Part shown: piece after piece, positions 8,052 through 16,750 of the stretch
Layout: the number at the start of each line of letters is the position of its first letter
How positions within the stretch are numbered: the stretch's first letter is position 1
Assembly (NCBI RefSeq): GCF_002214545.1
Contig: NZ_CP015105.1
Span: 248,001-312,000, forward strand
DNA: 64,000 bases
Source: Thermococcus thioreducens
GTDB lineage: Archaea > Methanobacteriota_B > Thermococci > Thermococcales > Thermococcaceae
Reading direction: 5' to 3'
Notes under the pieces: generated by a model
What the model was told of the DNA's origin: nothing
Seen by the model: the letters and a program-made list of their open reading frames with translations, nothing else
Database searches by the model: none
Position numbers and translations under genes: made by a program

Positions 8052-8231
8052 GTGGAAGCCAAGTTCGAGATACCCGTATGCACATCATGCGGAAAGGAGA
8101 TAACCCCAAGGGAGCACGCCACTCACTTCGTCTGCCCGAACTGTGGCGAGGAGATCATCTGGCGCTGCGAATCCTGCAGGGTGTTAAGCGTCCCCTACAA
8201 GTGCCCCAACTGCGGCTGGGAGGGGCCGTGA
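8052..8231 (+). CDS. Small zinc-finger protein next to aEF1-beta
   Basis: The start is GTG 8052, six bases after GGAGGTG; the GTG at 8043 lies within that RBS. The 59-residue protein has four zinc-knuckle half-sites: CTSCG, CPNCG, CESC and CPNCG. This is the small CPxCG-type protein commonly found directly upstream of the archaeal elongation factor 1-beta gene. The role is not established; RNA or ribosome association is a common guess. TATA GTTTATAAG at 7985-7993 is its likely promoter, and the next gene follows after 19 bases. Confidence 0.85.
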   Translation: MEAKFEIPVCTSCGKEITPREHATHFVCPNCGEEIIWRCESCRVLSVPYKCPNCGWEGP

Positions 8232-8250
8232 AGTTTAGGAGGTGAAAAAG

Positions 8251-8526
8251 ATGGCTGACTTCAACCTTGTTGGTGTTATAAAGGTCATGCCGACCGACCC
8301 GGAGGTCAACCTCGACGAGCTTGAGGAGAAGCTGAAGGCCGTCATCCCCGAGAAGTTCGGCCTGGCAAAGGTCGAGCGCGAGCCTATCGCTTTTGGCCTC
8401 GTCGCCCTCAAGTTCTACGTCCTCGGTAGGGACGAGGAAGGCTACTCCTACGACGAGGTGGCGGAGCTCTTCAGGCAGGTCGAGAACGTCGAGAGCGCGG
8501 AAGTTGAGACCGTTTCGAGGATCTGA
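8251..8526 (+). CDS. ef1b: Translation elongation factor 1-beta (aEF1B)
   Basis: The start is ATG 8251, with TAGGAGGTG upstream; the GTG at 8242 overlaps that RBS. The 91-residue length is typical. The protein begins with VGVIKVMPTDPEVNLDELEE and ends with VENVESAEVETVSRI, the conserved ends of archaeal EF1-beta. It is the nucleotide exchange factor for aEF1-alpha in the cytosol. It is co-transcribed with the zinc-finger gene. A T-rich tract follows the stop codon. Confidence 0.93.
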   Translation: MADFNLVGVIKVMPTDPEVNLDELEEKLKAVIPEKFGLAKVEREPIAFGLVALKFYVLGRDEEGYSYDEVAELFRQVENVESAEVETVSRI

Positions 8527-8686
8527 ATCCTTTTCTCTTCCTTTGATTTGGAGGGCTTCTGTTTTCTTGTTCTGTACTTGCGGTGTCCTTCATTGCGTGT
8601 TATGAACGCTGTTGGATGTGTCCTCATTCCAAAGGGATGTGCCAAAAATCAAAAAGTTTTTATAAAATCTTTAACAATTTAGCACG

Positions 8687-9643
8687 ATGATTGGCATGCT
8701 AACCCGGGCAGAGCTCAGGGTTCTCTCAGTCCTGCATGGGCCGGCCACCCTCAAAGAACTCTCTGGGCAGCTCGGGGTTTCCCGCTCTCGCCTTTCGATA
8801 ATCGCCCGTTCCCTAGAGCAAAAGGGCCTTATTGGGCGGCAGAAGGATGGAAAGGAGATTCTACTCATTCCTTCCAGCTCCAAGCCCCTCGAACTCTTCC
8901 ACGAGCTTCTAACGAGGTTTCCTCATGTTAACTTCATCTCTCTCTTGGCAGGTAGAAAGCTTAAGGTCATAGGCGGAATGGCCGTTGAGGAGCCCAGGCC
9001 GGTGTGGGAAATCTCCCTGAGATCCAACGTTAACCGCTACACTGTCCACCACGTCCTAAAGGAGCTGATGGAAAGGCTCATCGTCGGGAAAAACGAGGAG
9101 GGGTACTTTATTTCGGAACGGTTTTCGCTCGTCAAAGAGTTCGCCGACGAATACTTTCGCCTTCAGAACTCAATAAAGGCAAAGAGCTTCAGTCATGATT
9201 CGGTAGTCCTCTGGAGCGGTGTTAATGAGTTCATCCTCGCTACGGGGAGCTTCAAAGGCTTGGCGGTGGATTCCTTCCAGCTTACCGGCATCCCTCGCTT
9301 TTCAAGCTACGGCCTCAGTGTAATATCTGGGGGAGTCTACCACTATTACTGGCCTTCCAGGGGGATAACGCTCGAGGAGGTCATTGTTCATACCCTGGCA
9401 GTTGGGGCTGGTGCGAGGGAGCTCCTCTACGTCGTAACCATCCTAAAAGCCAGGGGTTTTAACGTTGAGCGGCTCAGACGTCTGGCCATTAAGTTTGATG
9501 TCCTTGGAGCCGTTGACGAGATTATTGAGTATCTTGGCGGAAAAGAGAAAGGTTATCCGTTCCCTTCCAGGGATGAAGTTGAGGAGCTCTACCGTCAGTA
9601 CTTTGGAGGTTCCGTAGATGATAACGAGAGAAAGGTTGGTTGA
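8687..9643 (+). CDS. Winged-helix DNA-binding protein, candidate antitoxin of an AbiE-like pair
   Basis: The 318-residue protein has an N-terminal winged helix (residues ~8-65, LKELSGQLGVSRSRLSIIARS), then a second helix-turn-helix-like segment near 105-145 (VWEISLRSNVNRYTVHHVLK). The ~170-residue C-terminal part is not one I recognise. TTTTTATAAAA at 8657-8667 is about 25 bases upstream of ATG 8687, so translation may be leaderless; ATG 8696 is the alternative. The next gene, a nucleotidyltransferase, starts inside its last 26 bases. A DNA-binding protein coupled to a nucleotidyltransferase is the AbiEi/AbiEii arrangement, but the match is by layout only. Confidence 0.65.
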   Translation: MIGMLTRAELRVLSVLHGPATLKELSGQLGVSRSRLSIIARSLEQKGLIGRQKDGKEILLIPSSSKPLELFHELLTRFPHVNFISLLAGRKLKVIGGMAVEEPRPVWEISLRSNVNRYTVHHVLKELMERLIVGKNEEGYFISERFSLVKEFADEYFRLQNSIKAKSFSHDSVVLWSGVNEFILATGSFKGLAVDSFQLTGIPRFSSYGLSVISGGVYHYYWPSRGITLEEVIVHTLAVGAGARELLYVVTILKARGFNVERLRRLAIKFDVLGAVDEIIEYLGGKEKGYPFPSRDEVEELYRQYFGGSVDDNERKVG

Positions 9644-10360
9644 AGAGTTTGCTCTGCTGGACGAGAAAGCAGCTCTATTGGCCTCTTGGGGAGTTATCCC
9701 GAGGAAATAAGGCTTTACCTTATAGGTGGTGGCAATCTTGCATTGAGGGGCATAAAAGACGCCACCGCAGACGTAGATGTGGTGGTTGAGAACGTTCGGG
9801 TTCTGGGATTCCTTGATGAAGTTCTCACGAACCCTTCACCCGAACTTAAAGTAGGCCAGGGTGTCAGGGTTATCTACGTGAAGAGGGTTGCGCACGAATA
9901 CAAAGTTAAACTGGGGGCATTCTCAGTTTACAAGAAGCTCGACCCAGAGATGCGTGATTTCAACTTGGATGTCTTTGTGAAAAGAGTCTTAGGAGGGCTC
10001 ACGCTGTCGGAGGGTATGAAAACCCGGTCTGCACTTCCCAGCGAGTTTAAGGATTTCAGGGCCCTTAAGGTTCGGCTGATGTCCCTTGAGGACATTTTCC
10101 TGTTCAAAGGGGTTACCTCTCTCGGCAGGGCCAAGGACATTGATGATTTGCTTCGCCTGCTTGAGCATGGTGTTGATTTTGAGGTGATGCTCGGTGAGCT
10201 CAATCATCAAAGGACAATTATTGAGCCGGAGAGGTTTGAATGGCTCGTGGGGCTCCTTTATGAGAAGTCATTGATCCTCAGAGACATACTCGCTGAAAAA
10301 GGACTCAGAAGCAGGGGCTTAGATAAGTTCATTAAGGTGCTGAAACTCTCTTTCGTTTAA
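9618..10360 (+). pseudogene. DUF6036/AbiEii-type nucleotidyltransferase with a -1 frameshift
   Basis: An ATG at 9618 opens a frame reading MITRERLVEEFALLDEKAAL up to a stop at 9708-9710. From about 9686 the neighbouring frame reads GSYPEEIRLYLIGGGNLALR to 10360. The break falls in the run GGGG (9688-9691); one more G would join them into a single protein of about 247 residues. The second part has the nucleotidyltransferase pattern: IGGGNLALRG followed by DATADVDVVVE with paired Asp. Such proteins act as toxins modifying tRNA in type IV systems. The copy is probably inactive unless the run is miscalled or slips. Confidence 0.65.
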
Positions 10361-10371
10361 ATGGGGGAAAA

Positions 10372-11400
10372 TCAAAGCCCCAAGCTCAAACTCGGCTTTG
10401 GCCTCTTCCACTCGTCGAGAATCGAGCGAAGATCCTCGTTTTCCACCCTGGAATACAGCTCATCGAAGCGCTCCTTTGCCCCATCTTCTCCAGCCTTCCA
10501 GCGCGCCAATTCAGCAATCGCCCTGAAGAAGTACGCAGTGTCGTCCTCGAAGAGCTCCGCAAAGGACTCCATGTTATTGGCAATAGTTTCATAGGCACTT
10601 TCGTTGAAGAGTCCCTCGATAAAGTCAACGAGCGTGTCGAAGACGAGGCCAAAAATCTCATCGCTCGCATTGACTGCCTTGAGGAGAGCGTCCCGTATGG
10701 CTCTGAACGCCTTCCCGTACTCCTCCCTGCCCGCGAATATCTCGGCCTCAACAAGCCGGGCGTTTATCTCTATCTCGTCCTCCCGTGGGTTTCCGAGAAC
10801 CTCCTTTATAAGCGCCTCTGCAGCATCGTAGTCGCCGAGCTCGTACCTGAAGTGCGCTAAATCGAGAAGGCTTATCATGTGGTTCTTTTCATCGCCGAGC
10901 CTCTCGAATATGTCCCTCGCGCGCTCCATGAGCTCGATGGCCTTCTCGGTCTCGCCAATCTCGTCGTAGTTCACCGCAATGTTGGCCAGCGTAAGCGCTA
11001 TCTCCCTCTCGTTCTTAAGAACATCCTCCTCAAGTTTAAGGAGCTCTTCGTAGGTCTCTATCGCCTTCTCCGGCATGCCGAAGTGCTCGTAGGCGTCGGC
11101 CAGGTAGTAGAGGGCAGTCGCGTACTCCTCCGGATCTTCCTTTTTCTTCTCGGCTATCCTCTTGTAGAGCTCAATGCCGCTCTCGGCGTCGTCGAGATGA
11201 GCATATACGTGGGCTATCTCATGCGCTAAATCGTAGGGGTTCTCACACTCGATGACGACTTCCTCAAGCTTCTTCAGCTCTTCCCTCAGCTTCTCCTCAT
11301 CTTCGATGCCTTCGATGTAGTCGTCAAAAAGCTCGAGCAGTTTCTCGCAGTTCTTTTCGCTCAAAGCTTTCTCCCACTGGGCTTTAACGTCGGCCATTTT
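10372..11400 (-). CDS. TPR-repeat protein
   Basis: The start is ATG 11400, with GGTGAT upstream; GTG 11409 is the in-frame alternative within that RBS. The 342 residues are almost all helix, highly acidic, with repeated 34-residue TPR units, for example ALYYLADAYEHFGMPEKAIE, ALTLANIAVNYDEIGETEKA and LLDLAHFRYELGDYDAAEA. No membrane segment or signal peptide is seen, so it should be a cytosolic scaffold. The partner is unknown. It is convergent with the nucleotidyltransferase gene, 11 bases away. Confidence 0.8.
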   Translation of the reverse strand, partial: KMADVKAQWEKALSEKNCEKLLELFDDYIEGIEDEEKLREELKKLEEVVIECENPYDLAHEIAHVYAHLDDAESGIELYKRIAEKKKEDPEEYATALYYLADAYEHFGMPEKAIETYEELLKLEEDVLKNEREIALTLANIAVNYDEIGETEKAIELMERARDIFERLGDEKNHMISLLDLAHFRYELGDYDAAEALIKEVLGNPREDEIEINARLVEAEIFAGREEYGKAFRAIRDALLKAVNASDEIFGLVFDTLVDFIEGLFNESAYETIANNMESFAELFEDDTAYFFRAIAELARWKAGEDGAKERFDELYSRVENEDLRSILDEWKRPKPSLSLGL

Positions 11401-11539
11401 TATCACCAATTCTGGTTAGCTGGGCGGGTTAAAAAGGTATGTGGATGATGGTTCTGGCCTTTCTTCCGCTAACCGAACCCTTGGAGTAACTGCAGTTTGG
11501 ACTTGCCGTCTTTACCATCGTTGCGGTTTGAAAATCGAA

Positions 11540-11595
11540 AAGCTTTAATATCATTTTGGATATAATGCCCACACTCCCACCCCCCGTATGGGGGG
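11540..11595 (+). promoter_or_regulatory. Promoter and 5'-leader hairpin of the alkaline phosphatase gene
   Basis: GCTTTAATA at 11542-11550 is a good TATA box. The transcript would begin near 11575, so its 5' end would carry the hairpin CCCCCC-GTAT-GGGGGG (11580-11595), six G-C pairs. The RBS GGTGGT follows at about 11607. Confidence 0.4.
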
Positions 11596-11615
11596 CCGTG
11601 CGGAAGGTGGTGGCC

Positions 11616-13127
11616 ATGGACGTGAAGAAGGTTCTGGGTCTGGTACTGCTTGTTGGCGTACTAGTATTTTCCCAGGCAGGAACAGCGACCACTCCTGTGG
11701 CGGGAGGCAGTATCTCAGCGCCCCACGGCGTCAAGAACGTCATCCTCATAATCGGGGACGGTATGGGCTTTGCCCATCTCCAGCTCACGAGGCTTGTCTA
11801 CGGCCCACTGAACATCGAGAAGATGCCGTACAGCGGCGTTGAGATGACGTACTCCCGGTCGGGGGAGGTTACCGATTCCGCGGCCTCTGCAACCGCCCTC
11901 GCCACTGGCATCATGACGTACAACGGCATGATATCAACGGTCAAAGAAGGCGGGAAAACCTACACGCTCACCACAGTTCTTGAGCTTGCCAAGGCCCTTG
12001 GCAAGTCCACAGGACTCGTCACCACGACGAGGATAACCCACGCCACCCCTGCTGCCTTTGGAGCCCATGTTGAGGACAGGGACATGGAGGCCGAGATAGC
12101 CAAACAGCTCGTTGAGAACAGGGTCAACGTCCTCTTCGGAGGGGGCAAAAAGTACTTTGACGATGAGACGCTGAACCTCGCGAAGGCTTATGGCTACCAG
12201 GTCGTCTTTGACAAGGCCGGCCTTGAATCGGCCAGCGGTGACTATGTGCTTGGCCTCTTTTCCTCAAGCCACATACCGTACGTCCTCGACAGGACTGAAA
12301 ACGATGTCGGGCTCCTCGACATGACCAAGAAGGCAATCGAGCTCCTTGAGAAGAACCCCAACGGCTTCTTCCTCATGATAGAGGCCGGAAGGATAGACCA
12401 CGCCAGCCACGGCAACGACATAGCGGCAGCCCTCGCCGAGACCAAGGAGCTTGACGACGTGGTGGGCTACGTCCTTGAGTACGCCAGGCAGAGGGGCGAC
12501 ACGCTGGTTGTAGTCACCGCTGACCACGAGACGGGCGGCCTCGCCATGGGAACCAACTACGGAAAGGTCGTTGATGTCCAGGGAATCCTCAACATAAAGG
12601 CCAGCACAGGCACTATGGCGGCAGAGATCAAGAACGGTGGCGACATAAAGGAGGTCGTCAAAAAGTACACCGGCATCGAGCTGAGCGACGATGAGGTGGC
12701 CTACATCCAGAAGCGCGCGGAGGAGGATCCGAAGTACGGTCTCTCCAACGGCATCGGCGAGGTGCTGGCTGAGAGGCTCGGAGTTAGGTTCGCGTCCCAC
12801 AAACACACCGGCGAGCCGGTGCCCCTCTTTGCCTACGGCCCCGGCGCCAGCAAGTTCATCGGCTTCCACCACCACACCCAGACCGGAAGGCTCATCGCCG
12901 AGCTGATGGTCTACGGCGTCGGCACCATAAACGTCGCCTTCGCAGGCACCAGCACCGTTGAGGGCGACCTGAACGGAGACCACAGGGTGGACGCCAAGGA
13001 CGCCTACCTGGTTCTCAGGCTGTTCCTCGGTGCCACTGTGGACGATGACACTGAGAGGGCCATCGACATGGACGGCAACGGCATAATAGACCTCGGAGAC
13101 GTTGTTGCAATCCTGCAGGGGGCCTGA
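11616..13127 (+). CDS. Secreted alkaline phosphatase with C-terminal dockerin-like calcium repeats
   Basis: The start is ATG 11616 behind GGTGGT. The 503-residue protein has a signal peptide (about 22 residues, VLGLVLLVGVLVFSQA). The catalytic domain shows IIGDGMGFAH, the nucleophile motif DSAASATALATG, IDHASHGND, and TADHETGG, the metal and Ser sites of alkaline phosphatases. The last ~60 residues hold two EF-hand-like units, GDLNGDHRVDAKDA and IDMDGNGIIDLGD, each followed by a helix, the pattern of a type I dockerin. The phosphatase would release phosphate outside the cell; the tail could anchor or assemble it through a cohesin-like partner or simply bind calcium. No cohesin is in the window. 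Confidence 0.9.
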   Translation: MDVKKVLGLVLLVGVLVFSQAGTATTPVAGGSISAPHGVKNVILIIGDGMGFAHLQLTRLVYGPLNIEKMPYSGVEMTYSRSGEVTDSAASATALATGIMTYNGMISTVKEGGKTYTLTTVLELAKALGKSTGLVTTTRITHATPAAFGAHVEDRDMEAEIAKQLVENRVNVLFGGGKKYFDDETLNLAKAYGYQVVFDKAGLESASGDYVLGLFSSSHIPYVLDRTENDVGLLDMTKKAIELLEKNPNGFFLMIEAGRIDHASHGNDIAAALAETKELDDVVGYVLEYARQRGDTLVVVTADHETGGLAMGTNYGKVVDVQGILNIKASTGTMAAEIKNGGDIKEVVKKYTGIELSDDEVAYIQKRAEEDPKYGLSNGIGEVLAERLGVRFASHKHTGEPVPLFAYGPGASKFIGFHHHTQTGRLIAELMVYGVGTINVAFAGTSTVEGDLNGDHRVDAKDAYLVLRLFLGATVDDDTERAIDMDGNGIIDLGDVVAILQGA

Positions 13128-13150
13128 TCCCTTTCTTCTTTTTCTATCTC
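13128..13150 (+). terminator. T-rich termination tract after the phosphatase gene
   Basis: Immediately after the stop codon the plus strand reads CCCTTTCTTCTTTTTCTA. Pyrimidine and T-run tracts of this kind end transcripts in Thermococcales. No stem precedes it. Confidence 0.4.
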
Positions 13151-13190
13151 CCCCCACTTCTGCGGATTCCCGGCCACCCCTAACCGCAAA

Positions 13191-13200
13191 ATTTATAAAT
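13191..13200 (+). promoter_or_regulatory. TATA box of the thermosome gene
   Basis: ATTTATAAAT lies 88 bases upstream of the thermosome ATG, which leaves an untranslated leader of about 60 bases, longer than usual here. The segment just downstream (TCCAAAGGA inside 13201-13216) has partial dyad symmetry where a heat-shock regulator would be expected, but I cannot assign a site. Confidence 0.5.
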
Positions 13201-13287
13201 AGTCCAAAGGAACCATAAACCGGAAACACTAATTGTAACTAAAAGTCCTCCGTCGAAGAAAATAAAAACGGACGGAGGTGAGCGGAG

Positions 13288-14925
13288 ATGGCCCAGCTCG
13301 CAGGACAGCCGGTTGTTATTCTGCCTGAGGGGACCCAGAGGTACGTTGGTAGGGACGCCCAGAGGCTCAACATTCTCGCCGCGAGGATCATAGCCGAGAC
13401 GGTCAGGACGACCCTCGGCCCGAAGGGAATGGACAAGATGCTCGTCGACAGCCTCGGTGACATCGTCATCACCAACGACGGTGCAACAATCCTCGACGAG
13501 ATGGACATCCAGCACCCTGCTGCTAAGATGATGGTTGAGGTTGCGAAGACCCAGGACAAGGAGGCCGGTGACGGTACCACCACTGCCGTCGTCATTGCTG
13601 GCGAGCTTCTCAGGAAGGCTGAGGAGCTCCTCGACCAGAACATACACCCGAGCATAGTTATCAAGGGTTACGCCCTCGCTGCCGAGAAGGCCCAGGAGAT
13701 ACTCGACGAGATAGCTAAGGACGTTGACGTTGAGGACGTTGAGATGCTCAAGAAGGCTGCCGTTACCGCCATCACCGGAAAGGCCGCCGAGGAGGAGCGC
13801 GAGTACCTGGCCAACATAGCTGTGGAGGCCGTCAAGCAGGTCGCCGAGAAGGTCGACGGAACCTACAAGGTCGACCTCGACAACATCAAGTTCGAGAAGA
13901 AGGAGGGCGGTAGCGTCAAGGACACCAGGCTCATCAAGGGTGTCGTCATCGACAAGGAAGTCGTTCACCCGGGAATGCCGAAGAGGGTTGAGGGAGCTAA
14001 GATCGCCCTCATAAACGAGGCCCTTGAGGTCAAGGAGACCGAGACAGATGCAGAGATCAGGATCACCAGCCCGGAGCAGCTCCAGGCCTTCCTTGAGCAG
14101 GAGGAGAAGATGCTCCGCGAGATGGTCGAGAAGATCAAGGAGGTTGGAGCGAACGTCGTCTTCGTCCAGAAGGGCATTGACGACCTCGCCCAGCACTACC
14201 TGGCCAAGTACGGCATCCTCGCCGTCAGGCGCGTCAAGAAGAGCGACATGGAGAAGCTTGCCAAGGCCACCGGCGCCAAGATCGTCACCAACGTCCGCGA
14301 CCTCACCAGCGAGGACCTCGGTGAGGCCGAGCTCGTCGAGCAGAGGAAGGTCGCCGGCGAGAACATGATCTTCGTCGAGGGCTGCAAGAACCCGAAGGCC
14401 GTAACCATACTCATCCGCGGCGGTACCGAGCACGTCGTCGATGAGGTTGAGCGCGCCCTTGAGGATGCCGTCAAGGTCGTCAAGGACATCGTCGAGGACG
14501 GCAAGATACTGGCAGCCGGCGGTGCCCCGGAGATCGAGCTCGCCATCAGGCTCGACGAGTTCGCCAAGGAGGTCGGCGGTAAGGAGCAGCTCGCCATCGA
14601 GGCCTTCGCCGAGGCCCTCAAGGTCATCCCGAGAACCCTCGCTGAGAACGCCGGTCTCGACCCGATCGAGACCCTCGTTAAGGTCATCGCCGCCCACAAG
14701 GAGAAGGGACCGACCATCGGCGTTGACGTCTTCGAGGGCGAGCCGGCCGACATGATGGAGCGCGGCGTCATCGCCCCGGTCAGGGTCACCAAGCAGGCCA
14801 TCAAGAGCGCCAGCGAGGCTGCCATAATGATCCTCAGGATCGACGACGTCATCGCCGCCAGCAAGCTTGAGAAGGACAAGGACAACAAGGGCGGAAGCGA
14901 GGACTTCGGAAGCGACCTCGACTGA
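13288..14925 (+). CDS. Thermosome (group II chaperonin) subunit
   Basis: The 545-residue protein starts at ATG 13288 with GGAGGTGA upstream. Conserved parts are [13 protein letters not shown] and [11 protein letters not shown] near residues 45-75, [15 protein letters not shown] near 95, and [11 protein letters not shown] near 405. It forms the double-ring chaperonin that folds proteins with ATP in the cytosol. The tail is hydrophilic and ends [11 protein letters not shown] rather than in a Gly-Met run, so it resembles the CpkB-like type of Thermococcus subunits more than the GGM-ended ones. Codon use is strongly biased, fitting high expression. Thermococcus often has two subunits; the other is not in this window. 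Confidence 0.96.
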   Translation: MAQLAGQPVVILPEGTQRYVGRDAQRLNILAARIIAETVRTTLGPKGMDKMLVDSLGDIVITNDGATILDEMDIQHPAAKMMVEVAKTQDKEAGDGTTTAVVIAGELLRKAEELLDQNIHPSIVIKGYALAAEKAQEILDEIAKDVDVEDVEMLKKAAVTAITGKAAEEEREYLANIAVEAVKQVAEKVDGTYKVDLDNIKFEKKEGGSVKDTRLIKGVVIDKEVVHPGMPKRVEGAKIALINEALEVKETETDAEIRITSPEQLQAFLEQEEKMLREMVEKIKEVGANVVFVQKGIDDLAQHYLAKYGILAVRRVKKSDMEKLAKATGAKIVTNVRDLTSEDLGEAELVEQRKVAGENMIFVEGCKNPKAVTILIRGGTEHVVDEVERALEDAVKVVKDIVEDGKILAAGGAPEIELAIRLDEFAKEVGGKEQLAIEAFAEALKVIPRTLAENAGLDPIETLVKVIAAHKEKGPTIGVDVFEGEPADMMERGVIAPVRVTKQAIKSASEAAIMILRIDDVIAASKLEKDKDNKGGSEDFGSDLD

Positions 14926-14996
14926 GGGTCTTTGACCTCTTCTTTCCTTTCAACACCTCCGAAAAGCATTTTTAGTCCAATGGGAACTTTTCTTGT

Positions 14997-15878
14997 ATGC
15001 CCTCGGTTGAAGTAAGAGGCCTCTCCAAATGGTACAGCTCAAAAAAGGCCCTCAGCGACGTTTCCTTCACCGTGGAAGATGGTGAAATAGTCGGGGTAAT
15101 CGGCCCCAACGCCGCAGGAAAGACGACGCTTATAAGGATTCTGAGCTGTCTTCTGAAGCCCGACTCCGGTGAAGTCAGGATTTTTGGGAAGAAGCCCTGC
15201 CAGGTAAAAGGCCTTTTCGCGCTCCTCCCCCAGGACGTTAAGGCCCACTTCTACACGCTCACCCCGAGGGACTACGCCTACCACTACCTCCGGATGAGGG
15301 GGCTCGGGAGGGAGGAAGCCAGAAGGACTGCGGACGACGCCATGAAGCTCTTCGGAATAGACTACGCGGACGAGCCCATGTCCACCCTCTCCGGAGGCAT
15401 GGTCAGGAGGGCCCTGCTGGCCATGGTACTCTCAGCCGATGCCGGGCTTTACTTCCTCGACGAACCCACCGTTGGCCTTGATGTCGAGAACAGGCTGAAG
15501 CTGTGGGATGTCATCAGGAAAAAGGCCGAGGAATCAACGATAGTCCTTACCAGCCACTACCTCAACGAGATATCGAGCGTCTGCGACCGCGTCCTGCTCC
15601 TGAAGGGCGGTCGAGTGAGGGCCTTCGGAAGGCCTGAAGAGATAGCCCGGGAGTACCTGAGCGGACTTCACTCTAAGGTCGTTGCCTTCGGAGATGTCAC
15701 GCTTGAGGGGTTTCTCCTGAAAAAGGCCGGGAGAAATACCTACATCTACGCCCGCTCCGGACATGAGGAAAAGGAGATAATGGAAGCCCTTGAAAGCGCG
15801 GGAATACCCTTTCGGAGGGAGAGTCTGACGATAGAGGACGTCTTCATTGCAGGTGGTCTCGGTGATGGGGATCGTTGA
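14997..15878 (+). CDS. ABC transporter ATP-binding protein
   Basis: The 293-residue ATPase shows a Walker A GPNAAGKTT (residue ~38), signature LSGGMVRRALLAM (~130), Walker B LYFLDEPTVGLD (~152) and a switch His in LTSHYLNE. It is of the subfamily that energises small exporters or resistance pumps (CcmA-like). TATA-like ATTTTTAGT lies ~25 bases upstream of ATG 14997, so the transcript may be nearly leaderless. It overlaps the permease gene by 14 bases. Substrate unknown; the Cys-rich peptide locus lies about 0.2 kb beyond the permease on the same strand. Confidence 0.9.
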   Translation: MPSVEVRGLSKWYSSKKALSDVSFTVEDGEIVGVIGPNAAGKTTLIRILSCLLKPDSGEVRIFGKKPCQVKGLFALLPQDVKAHFYTLTPRDYAYHYLRMRGLGREEARRTADDAMKLFGIDYADEPMSTLSGGMVRRALLAMVLSADAGLYFLDEPTVGLDVENRLKLWDVIRKKAEESTIVLTSHYLNEISSVCDRVLLLKGGRVRAFGRPEEIAREYLSGLHSKVVAFGDVTLEGFLLKKAGRNTYIYARSGHEEKEIMEALESAGIPFRRESLTIEDVFIAGGLGDGDR

Positions 15879-16545
15879 GTACTACGCGAGGGCCCTAACA
15901 CGGGGAAGGTTCTCCCTCATTAGCTTCGCGATCCAGCCGCTCTCCTTCATCTTCATAGTCTACATCGTGAGCGGGGGCAGGTTTTTGAACACCGCTTTAG
16001 CCGGAGCAATCGTCAGCTTCATAGCCGGGGTTGGTATAGCAGACCTTGCGATAGAGCTGGTCGGAATGAAGACGCGCTCGCGGTTCTATGACATCATCAT
16101 GAGCCTTCCCGGGAGTAACTGGAGGAAGGCCCTTGGCATCTCCGTCGGAATGAGCGTTCCGGCCTTTCCCTATGTGGTTCTTTTGACGGCGATACTCCTC
16201 TGGAGGCTCGGAGTTGGGGCTTTTCCCAGAATGCTTGGGGCGATAATTTCATTGTGGCTCTGGAGCGTAGGAGTTGGCTTCCTTTTGGGTGTTAAAGGGA
16301 AAGAGCCTGTTCAGGTGATGAGGCTCTCGAACCTTCTGGTTACTGGCCTTACGGTCTTCCCACCGGTTTACTATCCAGTGAGCGTCCTTTCGGAGTGGCT
16401 CGCAAAGGTTCTCATTTTCTTCCCGACGGTGAGTGCCTCTCAAGTTCTGTCGGGAGCGGGTGGGAGCGCGCCCCTTATAACAACGCTCCTCTGGGGAATC
16501 CTCGGTCTGGTCTTCCTCCTCAGATTTAAGGGGCTTGAGGGGTGA
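15865..16545 (+). CDS. ABC transporter permease
   Basis: The start is ATG 15865, seven bases after AGGTGGT and inside the end of the ATPase gene. The 226-residue protein is largely hydrophobic with about six membrane spans, for example FAIQPLSFIFIVYIVSGG and IISLWLWSVGVGFLLG. It fits the ABC-2 type permease, which would dimerise with two copies of the upstream ATPase. Direction of transport is probably export, judging from the lack of a binding protein. Confidence 0.8.
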   Translation: MGIVEYYARALTRGRFSLISFAIQPLSFIFIVYIVSGGRFLNTALAGAIVSFIAGVGIADLAIELVGMKTRSRFYDIIMSLPGSNWRKALGISVGMSVPAFPYVVLLTAILLWRLGVGAFPRMLGAIISLWLWSVGVGFLLGVKGKEPVQVMRLSNLLVTGLTVFPPVYYPVSVLSEWLAKVLIFFPTVSASQVLSGAGGSAPLITTLLWGILGLVFLLRFKGLEG

Positions 16546-16578
16546 GCTTCTATATGTCGAACACCAAGACATTTATTG

Positions 16579-16750
16579 ATGAAAGAGATGAAGGAAATTG
16601 AGGCCATCTACGAGGAAGGCGTATTTAAGCCTCTCAAAAGCCCCATCTCGTGATAATGAGGGGGTAGTGCTGGTCGTCAAGGAAAAAGTAGTAACCGGGA
16701 AGTTCCTTAGAAAGCTTGAGGAGCTCAGCGAGAGCCTGCCAGAACGGTAG
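16579..16750 (+). pseudogene. Broken DUF104-type antitoxin
   Basis: From ATG 16579 the frame reads MKEMKEIEAIYEEGVFKPLK and stops at 16651. The next frame continues the same protein as NEGVVLVVKEKVVTGKFLRK and ends LEELSESLPER at 16750. The first part is the typical N-terminus of small archaeal DUF104 (AF2212-like) antitoxins, as in the intact copy at 48479. One extra base around 16643-16657 separates the halves. No PIN toxin follows; the downstream Cys-rich frame begins within it. Confidence 0.7.

Noticed and set aside
13191-13230. A defined heat-shock regulator (Phr) site at the thermosome promoter
   Set aside because: Only a weak dyad (TCC-AAA-GGA) is visible, and I could not align it convincingly to a consensus.
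13180-14697. Long open frame antisense to the thermosome gene
   Set aside because: It is a by-product of the strongly biased codon use of the thermosome gene and has a Leu/Asp-rich nonsense composition.
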